This document shows, in pieces, positions 57,976 to 64,000 of a DNA stretch of 64,000 nucleotides; positions within the stretch are counted from its first letter, which is position 1; each line of letters begins with the position of its first letter. The notes beneath the pieces were generated by a model that did no database searches, was not told the DNA's origin, and saw only the letters and a list, made by a program, of their open reading frames with translations. Origin of the DNA: Pseudooceanicola nanhaiensis DSM 18065 (lineage in GTDB: Bacteria; Pseudomonadota; Alphaproteobacteria; Rhodobacterales; Rhodobacteraceae); contig NZ_JHZF01000019.1 in assembly GCF_000688295.1 (NCBI RefSeq), positions 1 through 64,000 of the forward strand, in the 5' to 3' direction. The position numbers were made by a program, and so were the translations under genes.

Positions 57976-58383
57976 TCAGGTTGGCGCTGCCGGAACTGCC
58001 GGTGCATAGGCCGACTTGACCGCACGCACGCGATTGGCGGTCAGCCACGAGACGATCAGGAGTACCCAGGTCGCCAGAGCCGGCGGCCAACCCGGATCGC
58101 CTGCGCCCACATGGGCCCCGAAGGCGAGCACCAGATGCCAGAACATTGCCGCATAGGCCCAATCTGCCAGCACCGCCGAAGGGCGCCAGAGGATCACAAC
58201 CGCACCGACGATCTTCAAAATTGCGAGTGGCCAGATGATGTATGTGGGATAGCCCAACACCTCGCGATACATGCCCGCGACCATGTCGTGGGATGAGATG
58301 TAGAAGGCCGCCGCACCCAGATAGACCAGCGCCACAAGGCCGGTCGCGATCCAGTAGACATATTTTGCCACGTTGTCACTCAC
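57976..58383 (-). CDS. DoxX-like membrane protein
   Basis: A 135-residue protein with four membrane helices (YVYWIATGLVALVYLGAAAFYI, YIIWPLAILKIVGAVVIL, WAYAAMFWHLVLAFGAHVG, LATWVLLIVSWLTA) and the DoxX-type EVLGYPTYIIWPLAILKIVGAVVILWR block. DoxX relatives take part in quinone/thiosulfate or general redox-stress responses; the exact partner is not clear. First gene of the operon, directly divergent from HxlR. Confidence 0.8.
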   Translation of the reverse strand: MSDNVAKYVYWIATGLVALVYLGAAAFYISSHDMVAGMYREVLGYPTYIIWPLAILKIVGAVVILWRPSAVLADWAYAAMFWHLVLAFGAHVGAGDPGWPPALATWVLLIVSWLTANRVRAVKSAYAPAVPAAPT

Positions 58384-58442
58384 TGCCGCTCTCCCGGTTT
58401 TCGACGGTTGTTAGGCTGTCGGTTTCCATGTAGTATCATTAG

Positions 58443-58472
58443 GTGCCTTACTTCATCAGTTAAAGTAGGCAC
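58443..58472. promoter_or_regulatory. Operator candidate for HxlR regulator
   Basis: GTGCCTTACTT facing AAGTAGGCAC, an inverted repeat with one bulge, in the DoxX-hxlR gap. A further AGTAACTTACTT copy lies beside it (about 58477-58489). Confidence 0.5.
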
Positions 58473-58514
58473 TTAAAAGTAACTTACTTTCGTGGGCTGC
58501 GAGGGCTATCCACA

Positions 58515-58868
58515 ATGAAAAGCGTCCAACTAGCTTCCTGCCCGATGGAGGCGCTGCTGCGTGTCATCACGGGACCTTGGACGATCTATATCCTTTGGGT
58601 TCTGTCCGAACAGGGTCCACAGCGTTTCGGCGCGACCAAACGGCTGGTGCCTGGAATTTCCACCCGGGTCCTGACTGAGAGGCTGAGAATGCTGGAACAT
58701 GCCGGCGTGGTCTGGCGCGAGCAGGCCATGACCATCCCGCCCGCTGTCACATACGGGCTGACTGAACGCGGCGCGGAGCTGCGCGGTGTGCTGGACACCC
58801 TTGGATCCATTGCACGCCGCTGGGAGGCGGAGGGTGCTTTCGACGGGACGGCACGCTCGGCGGAATGA
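58515..58868 (+). CDS. HxlR-family regulator
   Basis: A 117-residue winged-helix regulator: CPMEALLRVITGPWTIYILWVLSEQGPQRFGATKRLVPGISTRVLTERLRMLEHAGVVWREQ ... VTYGLTERGAELRGVLDTLG. Cys9 sits at the N-terminal position used for thiol sensing in the HxlR family (as in YodB, HypR, QorR). It probably represses the divergent DoxX operon until quinones, aldehydes or diamide-like stress modify the Cys. The inverted repeat upstream is its likely site. Confidence 0.85.
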   Translation: MKSVQLASCPMEALLRVITGPWTIYILWVLSEQGPQRFGATKRLVPGISTRVLTERLRMLEHAGVVWREQAMTIPPAVTYGLTERGAELRGVLDTLGSIARRWEAEGAFDGTARSAE

Positions 58869-59013
58869 TGACGTCCGTCCTGTTCGCGGAATAATCCCGC
58901 GCCAGAAAGCGCCGCGAACGGAGCACGGCCCGAAGCTCATGACGAATTGAAAGCCGCGTTGGGTATGCCTGACAGGCGGCACTCACTCCGAACGATCCGC
59001 CCAGGTTTGCGGC

Positions 59014-59060
59014 TTGCCGCCACATAAAAATCAATCTACTGTACCGACTAGACGGTACAG
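59014..59060 (+). promoter_or_regulatory. TetR gene promoter with perfect operator palindrome
   Basis: -35 TTGCCG (59014-59019), 17-bp spacer, -10 TACTGT (59037-59042). CTGTACCG-actaga-CGGTACAG (59039-59060) is a perfect inverted repeat overlapping the -10, typical of TetR autorepression. Confidence 0.65.
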
Positions 59061-59105
59061 TCAAGTTTGAAATCCCGCAATGCTGCACAGGACAGGAAGA
59101 ACGAG

Positions 59106-59708
59106 ATGCGCGAGAGAAAAATGGCCGAGGTTTTGTTCGGCGCGCGCGAGGTCTTCTTCCGGTGCGGTTATGAAGGCGCCACCGTCGATGCCATTGCCGC
59201 CGAAGGGAAAGTGTCGAAGGCAACAATGTATTCGTATTTCCCGACCAAGGAGCAGCTGTTTCTAAGCGTCGTGGAATCCGAATGCGGTCGGCTTGCGGAA
59301 GAGATCCTCCGACCCTTGTCCGCAGGTCCCGAGCCGCGCGCCCAGTTGGAAAAACTTGCCCTGCGCATGATCGATCTCGTTCTGGACGAAACCTACATCC
59401 GCCTTCTGCGGACGTGTATCGGTGCCACCGAGATGCTTCCCGAGGTCGGGGAGGTGTATTTTCGTGCCGGACCGAAACGGGCACGCGAACTCATCAGTAA
59501 AGTTCTGGAACGCCTTTCCCGGGAAGGCGCGCTTGAGATCGACAATCCCCCGCGTGTTGCGGATCACTTCATACATCTTTGCGTTTCTGGACTGTTGATG
59601 CCACGCCTGCTGGCGGTGCAAAGAACAGTCGAGCGGGACAAGCATGCGGCCGATGCAGTCACTGCATTCCTGCGACTCTACGGGAGCGGACATAGAGTAG
59701 AGCTCTGA
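59106..59708 (+). CDS. TetR/AcrR-family regulator 1
   Basis: A 200-residue regulator. The HTH reads ARSFFFRCGYEGATVDAIAAEGKVSKATMYSYFPTKEQLF (ARE/VFF variant), and the rest is the helical ligand domain with a C-terminal dimer interface (HFIHLCVSGLLMPRLLAV). ATG at 59106 has AGGAAG six bases upstream; an in-frame TTG at 59067 is a less likely start. It should bind the palindrome at 59039-59060 and control itself and perhaps the efflux genes. Confidence 0.85.
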   Translation: MRERKMAEVLFGAREVFFRCGYEGATVDAIAAEGKVSKATMYSYFPTKEQLFLSVVESECGRLAEEILRPLSAGPEPRAQLEKLALRMIDLVLDETYIRLLRTCIGATEMLPEVGEVYFRAGPKRARELISKVLERLSREGALEIDNPPRVADHFIHLCVSGLLMPRLLAVQRTVERDKHAADAVTAFLRLYGSGHRVEL

Positions 59709-59780
59709 ACTGACCTTGCTTTCCGACAACGGGGCAATGCTCCAAATCTCTCAATAAAATTGCCGAATGGACGGTGAATA

Positions 59781-60332
59781 ATGACCATACAATCCAGAAT
59801 GCAGGCAAAGAATGCGTCTCCAAGGATCCTCGGCGCTGCGCGGGCAATTGCGCACAGAGAGGGCGCGGGAAAGATTACGATCGACGCCGTCGCGCGTGAG
59901 GCCGATCTCAGTAAAGGCGGGGTCTTATACAATTTTCCGACTAAGAGAGCGCTTCTTGCCGGGCTGCTTGATGAGATGCTCGCAGAACATCGCGAACGCC
60001 TGGCATCAGTCCCGGAAGATCGCAGATCCCGCACCTTGCGCGGGCACCTGGAAGCGATCGTGCAAGCCAGAGCCGTCGATGACGACCTCTCGATGGCGAT
60101 TCTCGCGGCTGCCGCGTCAGATCCGCGGCTGCTCGATCCGCTACGGGTTGAACTGACCGGCGACCTTGAGCGTATCCTGTCCGACACACAAGACACTTCG
60201 TGTGCTATGGTTGTCGTCCTAGCGATCCAGGGACTTCGGTTCCAGAAACTTCTGGGCCTTCCCGACGGTGGCGCGGGTCTCAGGGGGCGCGTCATCGAGC
60301 AATTGAGGGCCATGATTAATGAACTCGAATAG
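59781..60332 (+). CDS. TetR/AcrR-family regulator 2
   Basis: A 183-residue TetR protein. HTH: ILGAARAIAHREGAGKITIDAVAREADLSKGGVLYNFPTKRALLAGLLDEML. The ligand domain is short. The stop lies 14 bp inside the efflux adaptor gene, so it is the direct co-transcribed regulator of that pump. It differs clearly from regulator 1 upstream, so the pair are not a recent duplication. Confidence 0.85.
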   Translation: MTIQSRMQAKNASPRILGAARAIAHREGAGKITIDAVAREADLSKGGVLYNFPTKRALLAGLLDEMLAEHRERLASVPEDRRSRTLRGHLEAIVQARAVDDDLSMAILAAAASDPRLLDPLRVELTGDLERILSDTQDTSCAMVVVLAIQGLRFQKLLGLPDGGAGLRGRVIEQLRAMINELE

Positions 60333-61467
60333 AGAGACACGAAGTTTGAAGCGGATCGTTTTTGTTATTGCGGTAGCGGCCGTGTCGGCCGTTGCCGTGC
60401 CGTTTGTTTCGCCGTTCCTGACCGATGTGCTGGCCCAGACCGCGACGAACACCGTGGAGGCAGAAGTCGACACAAGGCCTGCAGCGAGCGTGGAGCGACC
60501 AGTCACGGTCGAAGTGACCCGTGCGCTCAATCGCGTCGTAAGTCAGTCTCGCACCTTTGCAGGCCGCGTTGAACCTGCTCGAACGGTGGACCTTGCGTTT
60601 CAGATACCCGGGCAGATCATTCGCCTTGAGGTTGAGCCCGGCGACACGATTCGCGAGGGCGAGGTGATCGCGGAGCTCGACCAAATCGATTTCGAACTCG
60701 CCGTCGACCGGGCTCAGGCGTCCTACGACCTGGCGAATTCCGAACTCGCGCGCGCCTCGGACCTCGCCGATCGTGGCGTGGCGTCCGACGCGCGCCTCGA
60801 CACGGCCCGCGCGCAGTTCTTCCAGGCAGAAGTCGCGCTCCGCGAGGCCGAGCGGCGCCTGTCCCAAACGAAAATCGTCGCGCCATTCGACGCGATTGTG
60901 GCGCGCACCTTCGTTGAAGAATATGTCAACGTCACGTCGACCGCGCCTGTCGCGCGTCTACAGGATGTCAGCGAGATGCGGCTCGTGATCTCCCTGCCAG
61001 AGGAACTTGCGGCCATTGCGCGGTCGGCACCCGATGCCTTCGAGATCGTTGCAACTTTTCCGGCTGTTCCGGGTTACACCGCGCCTCTGGTGCTTCGCTC
61101 GTTTGCGACCGATGCCGACCGGACGGCGCAGACCTACGACGTGGAATTTGCGATCACGGGTGATATCGACCCGCGTCTTTTGCCCGGAATGACCGCGGAT
61201 GTGCGCATCTCCATCGCCGCTGAGGAAGATCGCCGGCGCTCCGTGATCGTTCCGGTTTCGGCGGTGGACACGACCAGCCGAACCGAACCGTCCATCTGGA
61301 TCTACGAAGAAACGTCCGGCCAGGTCGAGCGTCGGACGGTCCGTCTGGGCCTTCCGATCGACAACGAGATCGTCGTTCAGGATGGCGTGGAGGCCAATGA
61401 ATTGGTTGTTTCCGGCGGCTGGTGGCGGCTCAGGGACAATCAGACCGTGACAGTTTCTGGGCTCTGA
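60319..61467 (+). CDS. RND efflux periplasmic adaptor (MFP)
   Basis: A 382-residue membrane-fusion protein. An N-terminal membrane anchor/signal (KRIVFVIAVAAVSAVAVPFVSPFL) is followed by the biotinyl-lipoyl half-motifs (SRTFAGRVEPARTVDLAFQIPGQIIRLEVEPGDTIREGEVIAEL; TKIVAPFDAIVARTFVEEYVNV), an alpha-hairpin (ELARASDLADRGVASDARLDTARAQF) and beta-barrel and C-terminal domains (RLLPGMTADVRISI; QDGVEANELVVSGGWWRL). It connects the RND pump just downstream with an outer-membrane channel not seen in the window. Confidence 0.88.
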   Translation: MNSNRETRSLKRIVFVIAVAAVSAVAVPFVSPFLTDVLAQTATNTVEAEVDTRPAASVERPVTVEVTRALNRVVSQSRTFAGRVEPARTVDLAFQIPGQIIRLEVEPGDTIREGEVIAELDQIDFELAVDRAQASYDLANSELARASDLADRGVASDARLDTARAQFFQAEVALREAERRLSQTKIVAPFDAIVARTFVEEYVNVTSTAPVARLQDVSEMRLVISLPEELAAIARSAPDAFEIVATFPAVPGYTAPLVLRSFATDADRTAQTYDVEFAITGDIDPRLLPGMTADVRISIAAEEDRRRSVIVPVSAVDTTSRTEPSIWIYEETSGQVERRTVRLGLPIDNEIVVQDGVEANELVVSGGWWRLRDNQTVTVSGL

Positions 61468-61498
61468 CCCCGGTTTTCGGCAGGACAAGAATAAAAAC

Positions 61499-64000
61499 AT
61501 GGCACTCAGCATCACACGAGCGAGCATCGAGCGTCCTGTGGCGGTCTGGCTCACCATCATCTTCTGCGTTCTCGGCGGCTATTGGGGGCTGAATACGGTC
61601 GGCCGCCTTGAAGACCCGAGCTTCACCCTCAAGACCGCACTCATCTTCGTGCCGTATCCCGGCGCCACGGCAATGGAGGTTGAAGAGGAGGTCGCAGACG
61701 TCGTCGAAAACGCGCTGCAGCAGATGAAGCAGCTCGACCGGGTGGAATCGAAATCGATGCCGGGCATGGCGCAGATCACCGTCGAGATCGAGATGACCTA
61801 TGGCCCGGACGAGATCCCGCAGGTTTGGGACGAGATGCGCCGCCGCATCAGTGATATCGAGGGGGATCTTCCGGCAGGGGCGCAACCGCCCATCATCAAT
61901 GACGATTTCGGCGACGTCTATGGCATGTTCTATGCGGTGACGACCGAAGGTCTGAGCCCATCGGAGCAAAGGGACTTGGCCACGACGCTGCGGCTCGGGC
62001 TGGTCACTGTCGATGGCGTCGCCAAGGCCGAGGTTCAAGGCCTCTCCGAAGAGGTGATCACCCTCTCGATCCCGTCTGCACGCCTCGAGAAACTGGGCCT
62101 TCCGCCGACCCAGATCCTGGGAATTCTCGCAGACGAAAACCAGGTGTTCTTCAACGGCGAGATCACCGAGGGCCCCGCCCGCATCGGCCTGTCCGTTCCG
62201 CCGGGCTATATCAGCCCCGAAGGCATAGAGGAGTTGCGGCTGGGCACGGCCGGAAATGTCGGCCAGATCGCCGTCAGCGACATCGCCACCGTCACACGGG
62301 AGGCGGCCGAACAGCCCAGCCAGATCATCCGGCAGAACGGCAAGGCGGCCTTCACCCTTGGCGTTTCCGCGTTGACGGACCGAAACGTGGTCGCTGTCGG
62401 CCAGGAGGTTTCAGCGCGGCTGGAACGGCTCAAGTCGGAGCTTCCCGAAAGTGTCGAGATCATTCCGATCTACGAGCAGCATGTCGTGGTGGACGAAGCC
62501 GTTTCAAGCTTTCTCGTCAGTCTCGGACAGTCGGTCGCGATCGTGGTCGGTGCCCTGATGCTGACCATGGGGTGGCGCGCCGGCCTCGTGGTGGGCGCGA
62601 CCCTCGGACTTACCGTTTTCTCCACGCTGTTCTTCATGTCGGTGTTCGGGATACAGATGGAACGGATCAGCCTTGGCGCCCTGATCATCGCGATGGGTAT
62701 GCTGGTCGACAACGCCATCGTCATCACCGAAGGCATGGTGATCGGCATGGCGCGTGGCAAAAGCGCGGAAGACGCGGCGGCCGAGACGGAATCCTCGACG
62801 TCCATTCCCTTGCTGGGGGCAACCGTTATCGGGATCATGGCGTTTTCCGGTATCGGGCTGTCGCCCGATGCGACGGGCGAGTTCCTGTTTTCGCTTTTCG
62901 CCGTGATCGCCATTTCGCTGCTATCAAGCTGGGTTCTGGCAGTCACGGTCACGCCGTATCTTGGCAAGCTGCTGCTCAAGGCCCCCAAGAACACCTCGGA
63001 CGATCCCTACAAGGGCCCGTTCTACGGGATTTACCGCGGGGTTGTGTGGACGGCGCTGCGCGCCCGCATCCCGGTCGTTCTGACGATCATCGGGATCACC
63101 GTCTGGTCGGTCATGGCTTTCGCCCAGGTCAAGCAGGCCTTCTTCCCCGCCTCGAACACGCCTATTTTCTACGTCGAGTTCCAGATGCCGCAGGGAACCG
63201 ATATCAACACGACCGACGAAGAGATGCTGCGGCTTGAGCGGATACTTCTGGATGAGGATGCTGTGACCGGGGTAACGGCCCTCGTAGGGCGGGGGGCAAG
63301 CCGCTTCATGCTGACATACAATCCGGAACAGGCGGATGCCAGCTATGGCCAGCTCATCGTCCGGGTTGCGGACGCCGCAACGATCCCGGCGATCGCGAGC
63401 AGGCTCAACCGGGATTTGCCAGCCGAATTCCCCCACGCTCTGATCCGTGTCGAAGAAATCGTGTTCGGACCGCCGGCCGGTGCCGATGTTGCAGTTCGTT
63501 TCTCGGGCCCCGATCCGGTCGTCCTGCGCCAGCTCGCGGATGATGCGATCAGGATATACGAGGAGGCAGGAACCATCACCAATCCGCGCACCAATTGGCG
63601 GCAGCGTGAAATCCTTGTCGAACCCGTCGTCGACGAGGCACGAATGCGGCTGGCCGGCGCGACGCGCGGAGCGATTTCGGATACCATCCGCTATGGAACG
63701 TCCGGACTGCGCGTTGGCGACCTGCGCGAGGACGACGTGTTGATCCCGATCCAACTCCGGCTTCCCGAGAACGAACGCGACGGGGTCGACCGCCTTCGTG
63801 ACCTGTCGGTATGGTCCGACGGGGCAGGGGCCTATGTCCCCATGGCCAACCTCGTCGAAAGGTTCGATCCCCGTCTTGTCGAGGCACTCCTTCACCGGCG
63901 CGACCGGGAGCGGACGATCACCGCCCTCGGCGGTGCCCGCAGCGATCTCACCGCGGATGAGGCATTCCGAAGCGTCCGCACCGAGATCGAATCCATCCCG
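61499..64000 (+). CDS. RND efflux pump permease (partial, runs off window)
   Basis: 834 residues are visible with no stop before the right edge. N-terminal MALSITRASIERPVAVWLTIIFCVLGGYWGL, LEDPSFTLKTALIFVPYPGATAMEVEEEVADVVE and DFGDVYGMFYAVTTEG are typical of AcrB/HAE1-type pumps. Transmembrane blocks near residues 340-480 contain GALIIAMGMLVDNAIVITEG (the proton-relay Asp-Asn region). The second periplasmic loop begins around 580 (QVKQAFFPASNTPIFYVEFQMPQGTDINTTDEEM). It exports hydrophobic compounds with the adaptor upstream. Substrate is unknown; C-terminal part lies outside the window. Confidence 0.88.
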   Translation, partial: MALSITRASIERPVAVWLTIIFCVLGGYWGLNTVGRLEDPSFTLKTALIFVPYPGATAMEVEEEVADVVENALQQMKQLDRVESKSMPGMAQITVEIEMTYGPDEIPQVWDEMRRRISDIEGDLPAGAQPPIINDDFGDVYGMFYAVTTEGLSPSEQRDLATTLRLGLVTVDGVAKAEVQGLSEEVITLSIPSARLEKLGLPPTQILGILADENQVFFNGEITEGPARIGLSVPPGYISPEGIEELRLGTAGNVGQIAVSDIATVTREAAEQPSQIIRQNGKAAFTLGVSALTDRNVVAVGQEVSARLERLKSELPESVEIIPIYEQHVVVDEAVSSFLVSLGQSVAIVVGALMLTMGWRAGLVVGATLGLTVFSTLFFMSVFGIQMERISLGALIIAMGMLVDNAIVITEGMVIGMARGKSAEDAAAETESSTSIPLLGATVIGIMAFSGIGLSPDATGEFLFSLFAVIAISLLSSWVLAVTVTPYLGKLLLKAPKNTSDDPYKGPFYGIYRGVVWTALRARIPVVLTIIGITVWSVMAFAQVKQAFFPASNTPIFYVEFQMPQGTDINTTDEEMLRLERILLDEDAVTGVTALVGRGASRFMLTYNPEQADASYGQLIVRVADAATIPAIASRLNRDLPAEFPHALIRVEEIVFGPPAGADVAVRFSGPDPVVLRQLADDAIRIYEEAGTITNPRTNWRQREILVEPVVDEARMRLAGATRGAISDTIRYGTSGLRVGDLREDDVLIPIQLRLPENERDGVDRLRDLSVWSDGAGAYVPMANLVERFDPRLVEALLHRRDRERTITALGGARSDLTADEAFRSVRTEIESIP

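Noticed and set aside
59067-59105. TTG start for the first TetR gene
   Set aside because: The ATG at 59106 has a better ribosome-binding site and begins at the conserved TetR N-terminus.
1-64000. CRISPR arrays and tRNA or rRNA genes
   Set aside because: No regularly spaced repeat series and no tRNA cloverleaf or rRNA segment was seen on reading through both strands.

Overview
The window looks like a large low-copy plasmid of the repABC type from an alphaproteobacterium, most likely a Rhodobacteraceae/roseobacter-group member. The reasons are a complete repA-repB-repC module with a counter-transcribed RNA and parS-like palindromes, a GTTC-N7-GTTC LexA box of the alphaproteobacterial kind, and a long block of plasmid genes typical of this group (strawberry-notch helicase/methylase, DUF736, DUF6878, DUF6915, DUF3768, ArdC and large ParB-like proteins). 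Family names were assigned by reading motifs; no database search was run.

Layout. 1-6.0 kb: an IS5-family element interrupts a VirB6/TrbL-like gene; then a DUF1643 gene and a three-gene operon that looks like an ABC three-component (ABC-3C) defence system. 6.2-11.2 kb: mobilization genes (coupling protein, relaxase, MobC-like protein) with a structured non-coding stretch upstream that may hold oriT. 11.7-14.7 kb: small plasmid genes, a decayed paralogue, and a nucleotidyltransferase-fold gene bracketed by a 133-bp direct repeat that copies the tail of its neighbour. 15.2-19.8 kb: a PIN protein with an XRE-ImmA/IrrE protein, divergent from a short type II CBASS operon (patatin, CD-NTase, E2-like protein) that begins with an unannotated 35-codon ORF. 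20-33.7 kb: plasmid housekeeping genes, nearly all on the minus strand, including PrlF-YhaV and ArdC; several gaps carry a shared short hairpin.

34-45.3 kb: an SOS-type small gene, then a metal/flavin electron-transfer cluster (PepSY proteins, ferric-reductase-like protein, DUF2271, PepSY-flavodoxin-reductase, ApbE, P1B ATPase, VIT transporter) divergent from its probable two-component system. Matching pairs of 17-bp sites lie in front of both transcription units. 45.5-51.8 kb: a frameshifted ParB-like gene, two parS-like palindromes, repC, ctRNA, repB, repA and a VapBC-like pair. 51.8-54.9 kb: a serine recombinase, a DUF1403/RHE_PE00001-like gene and a second, distinct IS5-family copy. 55-64 kb: a five-gene operon (DoxX, extradiol dioxygenase, DUF5519, NmrA-like, GST) divergent from an HxlR regulator, then two TetR regulators and an RND efflux adaptor and pump, the pump running off the right edge.

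Together these describe a mobile, stably partitioned accessory replicon carrying phage defence (ABC-3C, CBASS), antirestriction (ArdC), addiction modules, metal/redox handling and detoxification/efflux.
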